DNA of 64,000 nt from Ichthyophonus hoferi (lineage: Eukaryota; Opisthokonta; Ichthyosporea; Ichthyophonida; Ichthyophonidae), in assembly GCA_002751075.1 (NCBI GenBank), contig NAOQ01000060.1, positions 150,423-214,422 of the forward strand. Reading direction: 5' to 3'. Position numbers and translations under genes: made by a program. Positions within the stretch are counted from its first letter, which is position 1. The number at the start of each line of letters is the position of its first letter. This document shows positions 12,601 to 24,309 of the stretch, in pieces. The notes below the pieces were generated by a model. It searched no databases. It was not told the origin of the DNA and saw only the letters and a list, made by a program, of their open reading frames with translations.

Positions 12601-15600
12601 TATATACTATATAATGTATATATGCTGTACTAGACACTATATATTATACACTATACTATACACTATACTATATACACTATACTATACACTATACTATATA
12701 TTCTATATTATACACTATGTACTATATACTATATACTATGCACTATACTATACACTATACTATACACTATATATTATACACTATACACTATACTATATAT
12801 TCTATATTATACACTATGTACTATATACTATATACTATGCACTATACTATACACTATACTATACACTATATATTATACACTATACACTATACTATACACT
12901 ATACTATATATTCTATATTATTCACTATACTATACACTATATATTATACACTATACACTATACTATACACTATATACTATACACTATACACTATATACAA
13001 TACTGTACTATACGCTATACGCTATACTATACACTATATACTATGCACTATACATTATACTATACACTATACGCTATACTGTACACCATATACTATACAC
13101 TAAACACGATACTATACACTATATACACTACATATATATATGTGAACATAGGTGTACACTGCACGCATGGCTTCAACAGAACAGGGTATCTGATCTGCAT
13201 GTACCAGGTGGAAAAGATGGATATAGGTATAGAAGATGCAGTGTTTTTCTTTAGTGAGGCCCGTCCTTATGGTATATATAAGCCGGAGTATTTGAAGGAA
13301 TTGTTTGAAAAGTGCGAGGGAGAGGTATGGTGTCTTGTTGTATCTATATATTAATCTGTATGTATGTATGTATGTATGTATGTATGTATGTATGTATGTA
13401 TGTATGTATGTATGTATGTATGTATGTATGTATATATACATCTATATATGTATTCATGTATCTATATATGCATGCATGCATGTATATATGCTTATAGGTA
13501 GGTAGATATATGTGACTGTATATGCGTATACAAGTATGTACCTATATATATTTACATGCCTATTTGTGTGTAGGTATATTAATTGTTTTCTAGTGATATC
13601 TTTATTTTAAATTTACTATTGCTCAACATCGTCAAGAGATGCATTTCTTATACGCTCTGAGGTTTTTATCACGGTTATTATCCAACTATATTACATTTAA
13701 AATAGTTACAATAGCGGAATTATGATGTCATTATGATGTCAGACCGACTGTGATACCTTTAATCATAAAGGCAAACCAACATAGTCGATATAGTAGGTGG
13801 TGGTCTATCTGACCCTAGTGTGTGTGTGTTTTTGTCTTTCTTTCTTTCTCTCTCTCTCTCTCTTAGCTATCAGATATGCAACCTCCTGGTCGACCAGAGT
13901 GGGAGGATGAGGATGAAACTTATGAGAATACCAATGAAGAGAGCGATTATGAGAAGTCACAGAACAACCTCGGAGCAAAGAGGACACGCGATGAGATAGA
14001 TGAGGCTGAGACTATAAATGGAGGTATGTTACTACAGATAGTACTTTTACTACTTACTATACCTTCATGGCCATCATAATATTTGTTCTATATTTACTAT
14101 ATATATAATATGGTAAATACGAAAAGTTGTTTTATTGGTTGCTAAAGTTGAGTGGTTTGCCACTACAAGAATTCACATTTATTAATAGACACTAATTACA
14201 CTAATTACGTATTGTTAACTAGGTAGTTAGGATGTAGCCTATAGTTGGTGTTGGCTAACTATAAATATTTTCCAGTGGAATATGAAATAGCCAATGGCAA
14301 AAAGCGTGTTAAGCACATGGTTGGGGTCCTTAGTAAGGTTGGTACTTCCCGCATGTTTAAATTCCACATAATTCTCTGCTTGTACTATTAATATATTACA
14401 TATTTATGTTTTATCCTGTATAATATTAAATTAAACACTGTACTTTCTAGTCTTTTTTCCAATTGTTTTGGCATGATTTTGCTTATTTTAGTGGGTAGGT
14501 GTGACTTGTAAAACTTACAGGCAACTATCAGATTACCATGGTTACCATTAAAGATATTATTTATATTCATGTAGTACTATATATTATGTATATGTAATAT
14601 ATCCATTGTTATTACTTTCTACAATTATTTTTTTATTTTCACAGACCCCCTAGACAATCTTTTACAACAGATTCAATCACTCTGCGCTGGATGGTTGTTC
14701 AATATTTAATACCTTGATATTTCGCCATTGTTACATACAACCAAATATGCACATACTCTATATACTCTATATACTATATATACTTTATATACCCTATAAG
14801 CTCTATATACTATATATAATCTATATACTTTATATACTATATATACTCTATATACTCTCTAGATAGGGGAGCATGTGCCGTTAGAAGACTTAGAAAAGAT
14901 TCAAAATGAAGTGGCGCGTATGGCTGGGTTCCAAACAAAAAGAAAACGACAATTTCCAGGCTCCCAGGTAGTTATTTCAATCGGTTTATTAGTAATATTG
15001 ATGATATATTGTATAGTATAGTATAATATAATGTATTATGATATGTTATGTATAGTATGATATAGAGTGGTATTGTACGGTATAGTATAGTATAGTATAG
15101 CATGGTATGTATGGTATAGTATAGTATAGTATAATATAGTATAGTATGATATGTATAGTATATTATAGTATAGTATAGTATGATATATATGGTATAGTAT
15201 GATTTATATTGTGGGTTTTTCAGATAGATATAGACGTGGTTTAGCGTATGTATATTCAAAGATGATATATAATACTTGGTAGTTTTCCCCTTGGATAATG
15301 GCGTTTGTGTTTGTATCTTATCTACTTGCATGATGTTTATTATATTATATATTATATTACTATGATATTATATTATAATAATAATATATTCTTATTGTGT
15401 TATACCAATCCACTTATATACTAAGGGAGATATATATATATATATATATACCACTATACTATTATATTCTATACTAAACTATATATATCGATATATATGT
15501 ATATGATAAAGCCAGTATCACTGGATCAAATCAATCTGATGCTTCTAGCGCAAGAACCTTTCCTTGTGAGTTGGAAGGCTGACGGGACTAGGTATATGAT

Positions 15601-17630
15601 GCTGATCAAAAAGGAAGGTATGCTGATTGTATTACTGTCCTTATACATTTATACGCTTATATATACTATGTATAGTATGTATAGTATGTATAGTATTTTT
15701 AATATAAAGGTAGACGTCGGTCATACCTGTGTTTTTTATATGTTTTTATATGTTCTGCCTGTGGTATAGCCATTCTAATTATGATATTACTGTATATATA
15801 TTATTTAATCATTTATCTATTATTCTTGTTGTAATTGTTGCTTCCTCTAAAAGCGTTCCCATATGATTTGGAATGCTATGAAATAATAAGGTAAGATGTG
15901 ATATGATATGATATGGTATAATATAATGTAATATAAAATGTTGTGCTATGTTAGACTATTTATGTATATATAATATATGCTAATGTTGCACATTCAACGC
16001 TTCTTGGTTCAGGCACATATATGATTGATAGAGACAACAATGTGTTTGTGGTGGCAGACATGTTTTTTCCTAGACGCAATGATCCGCGATCACGTGTTAA
16101 CAACACGCTACTGGATGGTGAAATGGTTTGTGCTCCTACTTATATATAGTATAGTATAACAGTGTAATATTATAGTAGTATAATAGTATAGCAGTATTAG
16201 TATAATATATATATATATATATATATTTAAATTAACATACTGTCCTAGCTTTCCATATATTTTTACTTTTAAATCTCTATTCTTGTCATTATTCTTTCAA
16301 TTATATTAAGTAGAAGATATAAAAATAAAACATAAGGAAGTTTAAGTTTGAGAATCCTGTTTTTTTTGTTTTTGAATTAATATAATTACGCATGCATATA
16401 TCCAATAGTATCAAAAAAAATATTTCAATTGCTTGACCATATTATGATTATACGACCAAAAGATTTAAAATATATATATGCTATTCTACTATATTATACT
16501 ATATCGCAATATATATATTATTTTTATGGAAATAGTCGTCAATATCGCATGACATATGTCTTTTTCCTTCTCTTTACGGTTGATACTTTTCATCTATCAT
16601 ATTAATGTATTACTTTCTGTTCTTTCTATATGGTGTCAACTATTTACTCCTTGGCATTTATTACATACATCTTTACTATTTAATACTACATTCAACATTA
16701 CTTATTGCATTGTATGTTGTGGTATGTGTTTTGTGATTCTCTTATTTGTTTTCTCTTTTCAACTTTTTATAGTTTTGTGGCATTTTTATTAAAGCATTTT
16801 ATATCCAATGAAACACCCTTTCTATTTAACAGACAAACTTAATTGGCTATTTATCAGCACAGTAAAAGATAGTACTATATCTATTCTTCATTTAACATGT
16901 ATGTACCAAGTAATATTAGAGTTTCAACTATTAAAACATTCTCTCTTTCTTGGTTTTTCCATGTTGCGATAGTTATATTAATCTGTTTTCTTAATGTCTA
17001 CTCCTATTGGTTATTCATTAATTACGGCCTAAATCATTAATTAATTAATTAAGCTTTATATTCTACCTCTTGAATAACGGTGCTCTTTGGCGTATGTAGG
17101 ATTGTATTAGTGTATTATATTGTATGGTATTGTATTTGTATTGTATTGTTTTATATTGTATTGTATTGTATTGTATTGTATTATATTATATTGTATTGTA
17201 TTGTATTGTATTATATTCGTATGGTATTGTATTGTATTATAGTATATTGTATTGTATTCTATTGTATTATACTGTATTGTAATGTATTATATTGTGGTGT
17301 AGTGTATTGTATTCTATTGCAGTATATTGTTAGTTTACTGATTTACCCAGCATTATCATTTAATATATATGCTATATGTATTGACAACTATATATTGTGT
17401 ATGTTTGACAGGTAATTGATGAGGACAAGAATACTGGAGTTAAAACATGTCGGTTTCTTATATATGATATGGTTGCCTTTGAAGGCCATTTAGTCGGTGT
17501 GGAACAACCTTTTACCAAACGGCTGCATGTCGCTAAGAAGGTATGTATGTATGTATATATATATATATGTATGTACATACTGTATCTACTGTCATATAGC
17601 TTAGTTCTCTTTCCTTATAACTTTGACCCC

Positions 17631-17664
<34 letters not shown>

Positions 17665-18420
17665 ACCTGCAATCTCCGTCTCTCATTTTATGTCTATAAT
17701 GCTTAGATTTTTAATTAGTATATGTTATATAATTACATACATTTAAATATATGCCAAATTAGGCTACTTTTACTGCCAATCAGAATAGGTAATATTGGGA
17801 ATATGGTTGGGTGTAGCTAGATATAATATAGCAATGACTATTTTTTTTTAACAAAAAGTAGACTAATAGTTATTTAAGGTTAACAGGCTTAATTTGTGTT
17901 ATTATTATCATTGGCTACCTTTCTTATATAGGGTGGCTAAATCGACAGGTCACCACACATGCATATATATGCTCTACTGATATATGACCCTATTACCCTA
18001 TTAACATACTATCGTAATGTCCTACTATTACGGTAATAAATCGTCATACTAGCATATATATACTATACTATATAATTTATATGGTTGCTCTACGTACATC
18101 ACACATATACGTATATGTTTTCATTTTCTAATATTTATATTTGACAAAAGGCAAATTATGTTCCATGAAAATCATTGGTAGGTTGCTAGACTAAATGAAT
18201 TGATTGGATATTATTTGGATTAGGAAATTGAGGGACCCAGGCGAGAGTATGAAAGTAGAATAGATATGCGCAATGAACCATTCAGAGTGCGCGTAAAGAA
18301 CTTCTACCCAATCCAGGTAGTTCTGTTTCTATGACAACCGTTTATATTATATATATATGCCCCTACCCCTATGTGCGTTGTAGTCATGGATATATATCAC
18401 ATTTTGTTGTCTTAATTATG

Positions 18421-18453
<33 letters not shown>

Positions 18454-21400
18454 GTTTGTCTAGTTGTTAATCTTTTAATATTATTGATTATTGTATCTAC
18501 GTCTATCACTATATCATATCTTGTTATTTCACTTTCTCATGACTGATAATTCACTTAATTAGGTTTCAATTGGTTATTAGTCAATGTAAACTAATTAATT
18601 AACCTTTATAAGGTAGAGGGTGGGAATAGGCGCCAAGACCTTGCGCAATGATCTATATTTTAGGATATATAATTTTATATATAATTGATATCCTATAATA
18701 TCACAGGGCAGGGGTTTTCATCCAACAATAAAATTTATTTGTGCAATGGAATGTGTGGAATATAGTAAATATTAGCATACCGATGTTATGTATTTTGATT
18801 GGGATATTATATGTTATTAATTTCAAATCAAATAGTTTGATATACAAATAGACCTAAGAAAAATAATAGATAATAATACGTCACAGTGACGTAGAGAGCC
18901 CCTTCATATATACTTGTTATAATATGCTTTGCATACTGAAATTTATTAATCTGTATAAGTGTATGTGTGCGTGTATAACGATGTAGATTTACGTAACCAT
19001 TAAAACATCATCTATGTATATATGCCTTCCATTAAATACCATAGCAACCTCAGCGGTTGGCAAGGATTATGTTGTATGCAACAACATACCACATTTACCC
19101 ACCTAAACATATATTTATTCACATATATACCTTTAGGAAACCTCCAGTGTAGTGAAAGATATTATGCCCACACTGCCTCATGAGACTGATGGGTTGGTGT
19201 TGACCCCTGTGTTACCGGTATGTATGTATGTTTATGTTTGCATGTATTTATTATTATATATGACTGTATCTTGTATCTGTATAACCATTACTATGTGTAT
19301 TGGTTTTAGTACCCACTTATTCCTTCTGTTCTATAATGGTTGATGGACCTGGTGTGAACCAAGAGCTAGCGTGATAAGTATTAATGGAATAGACATGACA
19401 AGGTTGGATCATTGTTGACCTTCGTGCGTCTAAGTTGTCGGTTGGTTTAATGGTTTTCCGCCATATTTTTATCATATTGGCTGACTTAATTCTTTTATTC
19501 CTCATCGACATATCTTACTTACTTTATAATGCTAGAGAGTCATGTCTCTGGAGTCTGTCAGTTTCTTACATTACTTTCAATATTACTATGTTGCTAACCT
19601 GTTGTCATGACAACCCTTCCCCCCTTCCCTCTATCTCCTTAGCCGTATATTGCGGGCCGGTTCCGCAAGCTACTGAAATGGAAACCACCTCACCAAAATA
19701 GCGTTGACTTTATATTTAGATACGAAATGGTTGAAAATAAAGGCATTGGAACCGTTCCACAAAGAAGTAAGTTGCTTTACATTCTCTTTCTCTTTCTGTT
19801 TCCTGCTTTTTATTTGTCATCTACATCCTCTTTGTATGACCTTCCACTATTGTCACTTAATTTGATTTGATCTTATTTTTTTTTACGAAGAAAATTTATA
19901 GTAATATGTCTATAATATTTCATATTATGGTATGTTATTAGAGATAAACCTTTTTCCCGGGGGTATTATTTAACCTATATACATATAGACGCATATACGC
20001 ATACTCCCATTTGTTTGTCTCTCATTTATTACTTTTTCTATTTTACTTTTCTTCACAAATTTTACTCTGGAACTGCACGGTTGTGGCTTTGAACGTATAC
20101 ATCTGTTTTTTAATATTGTTGTTTTAATATAGCCATTGCAGACTTATGCAATTATCTACTTACTGATGATTCTGTATACATATAGTTGTGATGTGTATAT
20201 GCAACCTCAACTTTCAATAAATATTCTTGAATGTTTCCGCGTGGTAAAATGCGTGATAAAGTAAAAAAAATACTTACAAATAATAATTTAATGTCAAAAT
20301 GCTTTTTTAAAGTATGTTAAAATATAATTTTTTTAGCTCCTTTTATACGAAGAAAGACGATATAATTAGTTAAATAATAAATCATTATAAACAAAGCCAG
20401 GTTATGTATAGCATATATACTCTCAAATTCCAATAATGAGGGTAGATTACGTCATCACTTTGTGCCATTCTCATTCTTTCCTTCGTACGTCATCACTTTG
20501 TGCCATTCTCATTCTTTCCTTCGTACGTCATCACTTTGTGCCATTCTCATTCTTTCCTTCGTACGTCATCACTTTGTGCCATTCTCATTCTTTCCTTCGT
20601 ATAGTGCCTCTTCTTTATGTTCTTAATGAGTCGAAACCTGTGGGTACTCTAGACCTGACCACCATAGGCACCCAGAGGGCCAAGGTATATGTCGTATAGT
20701 ATAGTATAGTTACAGTATATAGGGTATATAGAATATATATAGTATAATATAGTTATTGTATATAGGGTATATAGAGTATATATATTATAGTATAGTTATT
20801 GTATATAGGGTATATAGAATATATATAGTATAGTATAGTTATTGTATATAGGGTATATAGAGTATATATATTATAGTATAGTTACAGTATATAGGGTATA
20901 TAGAATATATAGAGTATATTATAGTTATAGTATATAGGGTACATAGAATATATATAGTATAGTATAGTTATAGTATATAGGGTATATACAATATATATAT
21001 ATATATATATATAGTATATAGTATAGTATAGTTATAGTATATAGGGTGTATAGAATATATATAGTAGAGTATAGTTATAGTATATAGGGTATATAGAATA
21101 TATGTAGTATAGTATAAGTTATAGTATATAGAGTATATAAGGTATATATAGTATAGTGCTATAGTGTATATCTAGATACATATATCAACGACTATTTATG
21201 GTCTATGCATCCATGTTATCCTTTATTTACCAGGACACAAAACACTTTCTATATTTATATTTTTCTTACTCTTGTAAGACCTCCCTTTTTTTACGTGTTG
21301 TTTTGTTTTCAATTTGTATAGAAAAATCTACATAGATAAAAATTTCGGAAGAGTTTAATTTCAAATTGTTGTCTTGCACTAGACATATATTTACCTTCAA

Positions 21401-22303
21401 TGAGTCAATTTCCTTTTAATTACGCTCTGTAAAACTCTATGATCTGTCTGTCTTTCTCTTCTTCGCCCATTTTTTTTTATTTCCTTCCATTATTGAGTAA
21501 CACTAGAATGGGTTAAAAGGTAGTAAACTTTAAATTGCATTTACCTATGATCTGTCTTTTTCCCATTTATCCTGTGGAGATTTTTTTCAATGACTGTGAA
21601 AACCCTGTACTATTTTGGAGGTATGCAACATTTTCTGACCTTCGATGAACCAATTATTACATTACAGGATCTCAACGGCTGTATTGTAGAGTGCACCCTG
21701 GGGGATGTCAAGAAGAGGACGTGGGCCTATATGCGCACTAGAACAGACAAATCTCATCCGAATAGTATTGTTACATACAATGGGGTTATGGCTAGCATCT
21801 TGTATGTACTACTCTCTCTCTCTCTCTCTTTCTCTCTTCTTTAATTTGGATTGCTGCTTGTATAATGAATGGTGTAAATTAGGAATAGGCATTGGCTAGC
21901 AACTGATTAATAGTAAGAAATGATTGTGTAAATATGTAAGTGTGATAGACAATTTTTTGTTTTATAAGGACAATGTTCTAAATATAACAGTCTGGTATGT
22001 TTTCTATACCTACTGAGCATAAGTATGCATTGAATACAGGATGCAAGAAGCATTACTAGTTATTTGCTTTTGATTGTCTAGGTTTGATATATATTTATGC
22101 TCTCTTGTTCCTTAATGATTGATTTCTTTCATTCATTTCTATACTGATTACCTCGTTCATGCGACCCCTTTTATCTTTTATCGATATACAGACACGGTGT
22201 TACACAAGAACAGCTGCTGAACTTTGTGCGCCGAAGCGCTGTGAAAGCAGACTTCCATTTGGACTATAAGGTTGTGAGACAACAAGATGCCTATGCAGAG
22301 TGA
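9628..22303 (+). CDS. RNGTT: mRNA capping enzyme (RNA 5'-triphosphatase / guanylyltransferase)
   Basis: This bifunctional nuclear enzyme removes the gamma-phosphate from nascent RNA polymerase II transcripts and transfers GMP to make the cap. Exons: 9628-9706, 9909-10021, 10849-10952, 11985-12073, 13152-13324, 13867-14023, 14276-14337, 14863-14967, 15512-15617, 16013-16125, 17412-17540, 18224-18316, 19137-19217, 19643-19766, 20605-20684, 21668-21801, 22192-22303. All phases agree, giving 617 aa (human 597). The N-terminal IPPRW block is followed by the Cys-phosphatase loop [10 protein letters not shown] (Cys132). An acidic linker leads to the nucleotidyltransferase: motif I KADGTR (Lys316 would carry GMP), [24 protein letters not shown] and RTDKSHPN. 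All catalytic residues are present, so both activities are expected. Introns hold large minisatellites. The exon 7-8 junction has a competing exon-like segment (14645-14693). Identity is very secure. Confidence 0.96.
10960..11410. repeat. 43-50 bp minisatellite in RNGTT intron
   Basis: About eight to nine direct copies of a unit built around ATGTTAGTATATAGTATAC and TTTATAGCATTTAG. The first two copies are about 50 bp with an extra AATATACAGTG piece; later copies are about 43 bp. It starts just after the exon ending at 10952. Confidence 0.85.
12575..13130. repeat. (CTATA)-family satellite in RNGTT intron
   Basis: Dense array of ACTATAC and ACTATAT words ending about 20 bases before the exon that encodes the phosphatase loop. 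It produces a false open frame running into that exon. A higher-order repeat of about 110 bp is visible, since a block containing TATATTCTATATTATACACT recurs. Confidence 0.9.
13358..13432. repeat. (ATGT)n microsatellite
   Basis: Nearly pure ATGT repeat about 33 bases after the donor at 13325 in RNGTT. Confidence 0.95.
14645..14693 (+). other. Exon-like segment, candidate alternative or poison exon of RNGTT
   Basis: The segment follows a good acceptor (TTTTCACAG) and precedes a GT. Reached through an alternative donor at 14333 (A|GTAAGG), it reads on in frame as [17 protein letters not shown]. That resembles both the following real exon ([19 protein letters not shown]) and the matching stretch of human RNGTT. 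Its 49-nt length brings the frame out of phase with the exon at 14863, and the junction would create a stop. It is either a regulatory poison exon, a decayed duplicate exon or a coincidence. Confidence 0.35.
14752..14860. repeat. CTATATACT-type simple repeat
   Basis: TATACT/CTATATA repeats fill the bases before the acceptor at 14861-14862 and replace a normal pyrimidine tract. Confidence 0.75.
15005..15205. repeat. (TATAG)n repeat in RNGTT intron
   Basis: TATAG/GTATA pentamers with scattered substitutions, between the exons ending at 14967 and starting at 15512. Confidence 0.8.
17100..17330. repeat. (TTGTA)n pentanucleotide repeat
   Basis: ATTGT/TATTG pentamers dominate the end of the RNGTT intron before the exon at 17412. 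They give false ORFs rich in Tyr, Cys, Ile, Val and Leu. Confidence 0.85.
20448..20599 (+). repeat. Perfect 4 x 38-bp tandem array next to a splice acceptor
   Basis: Four copies of one 38-bp unit (20448, 20486, 20524, 20562) are identical as read. Each begins TACGTCATCACTTTGTGCC and ends in a C/T-rich stretch. The array ends six bases before the RNGTT exon at 20605, so its last copy supplies the pyrimidine tract of the acceptor. Each unit has an ACGTCA core, the half-site known for CREB/ATF proteins. Identity among copies implies recent amplification or homogenisation. Confidence 0.95.
20690..21175. repeat. 40-48 bp minisatellite in RNGTT intron
   Basis: About ten direct copies of a unit containing AGTATATAGGGTATATAGA and TAGTATAGTTATAGTA, starting a few bases after the donor at 20685. 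Confidence 0.85.
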
Positions 22304-24309
22304 AACTCAATGGCCTATATATACGTAGAGGAGTACAGTTGTTAGCATTTTTTTTACTACTGTATTTTGCGGTGAGATTATTATACCCAGCTGTAGGATG
22401 CTTGTATATTATTAGTATTTAATTAAGAGAGTCGCTGGTCATCGTAATATTTTGTTTAGTGTTAAGTAAGGGGGTACGCTAGAAAGACAAGTTGAGAGCC
22501 TGACCGTATTTTTTTTATTCTGTACCTATTTTTATGATTCTTATATATATATATACCGACAAGTACATGTAATAACATGTTTTACAGTACTGAAACCCGA
22601 TTATACTAGAAAAGCTAGTATATACGAATCTATGTTTTACTAAAGCAAATATAAAATATACATGGTTATGTATTGCATGATTTATTCTACTTTAACATCT
22701 TCCAAGCTTGTTCAACAGGCTGTTATTAGTAAACCGTAACACCAAATTTATGATTGTAAGCTTGGAGTCCATGTCTGTTGATAGTAATAGTAATCACAAA
22801 TCTGTGTGCTCAATACATTTTAACAGGGTTATAGGCTCATAACCCTGCCATTCTCGAACACAGTTGAGATAAAACATGTAGCACGCTATTTAGACAGCAT
22901 AAACGCTTATTATACAACCCAACTGAAACAGACTAGTTTCGCTTATCAGGTCGTCAGTATTCTGCTGGCGTGGAGATATATAAAAATTGCGTTAACAAGG
23001 AGCCAGTCCTTAAGTACTTTATAAAGCTAAGAGCTGGAAAAGTAATTAAATAAGCGGCTACTTTTTACAGTTAATCTAATAAGGTTAGAGCTCCAAGCCC
23101 AAGCTAAATACATTTTTTCTTTGAAGAGTTATTAAAAGACTTTCAGTGATTTTTTAAGTTGTATAACATATAATATAAAGTGATCCGAAGATTTGCAAGT
23201 CGAAAGGAAATAACCAATTTTTTAATGTAAAAAACTATAGAAAAATAACAATAAATATATAATATATATATGGCAAATATAATATATATAATGTATTAAT
23301 AATTTCTATATATTATGTTTTATATATAGAGATATATAACACGTACTAACTATATCTATATCGTAAACATAAATATATACACCGATATACATAGCTCTCC
23401 AAATCATACTGTCATGATATTATACGTATTATCGTACCATGGCACATTTTACCATACCATAATATATATTAATTTATCATACCATAATCAACGTTCGCAT
23501 ACTATCTTAGTTTAATGCCTAATATAGGTATTTTTGGCGGGCGATCAATTTTTTTAAAAAATAAACAAAGCGATCACACTAACATTTTAATGCATTACTC
23601 TTCCAGCCCTTCTTCTATTAATTGCTGGGGTTGTAACATAAAATAATTCCAACGTATTTATGATTTATGATTTATGAGTTAATTTAATTAAATCATCATA
23701 TACTTTTCATATTATTATTGTTAGACTGAACATTACTACCAGTACGTTTTTAAGTTTATATTCATTTATAGTATAGTATTATTTAGTGTATGTGTTTGAA
23801 CGCTTTCTGAACTTTTTCTCGAATGGAATAGGACTAAGCAGACAAGTACGCATTATAATACTTGCTTCATATATGCTTTTCTCTATTTTTTTGTGACATA
23901 TACATTGTTTTTATTTGAATAACATAGATTTTAGTGTTAAATACTTTACGTTTGTAAGGATAGATTAGAAATAGGAGAGAGAGATTGGTATAGGTTGCAG
24001 GGCAGAATAAGGTAAAGAAGATTGGAAAAAAAGGTCACGGGTGTGTTTGTGCGCATGATAATTCATCAAAACACTATAAAGGTGTGGTTGCTCTTTATGG
24101 GCTTAATAATATGAAAGTCTGCCCTAATTGTTGTTAGCATTGTACTAATACTCCACCGCTTTTTAAGTTCTTAATGATGTTATACTAAGACACATGTAGA
24201 GTTTCTTAGAATAACTGTTTAGATACTGACCTGGGTATATGCACCGTTTAGCTAGAAGTCTAGGAAAGGTGGTAGGCTGGGTGTGTAGGTCATCTGTCCT
24301 TCCGTCGAG
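22304..24309. other. Intergenic region between RNGTT and NELFCD
   Basis: No supported exon. It holds two short hairpins (22602-22622 and 22824-22847), a candidate AATAAA at 23250-23255, and an E2F-like GC-rich word (TTTGGCGGG) at about 23533-23541. The last few hundred bases probably carry the NELFCD promoter. Confidence 0.55.
22824..22847. other. Hairpin with perfect 9-bp stem
   Basis: CAGGGTTAT and its exact reverse complement ATAACCCTG flank a 6-base loop. It lies about 520 bases after the RNGTT stop, in the likely 3' flank. No known RNA family is recognised. Confidence 0.6.

Noticed and set aside
12614-13354. 246-codon open frame rich in Tyr, Thr, Leu and Ile
   Set aside because: The first about 180 codons are CTATA satellite read as protein. 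Only the end (from 13152) is a real RNGTT exon.
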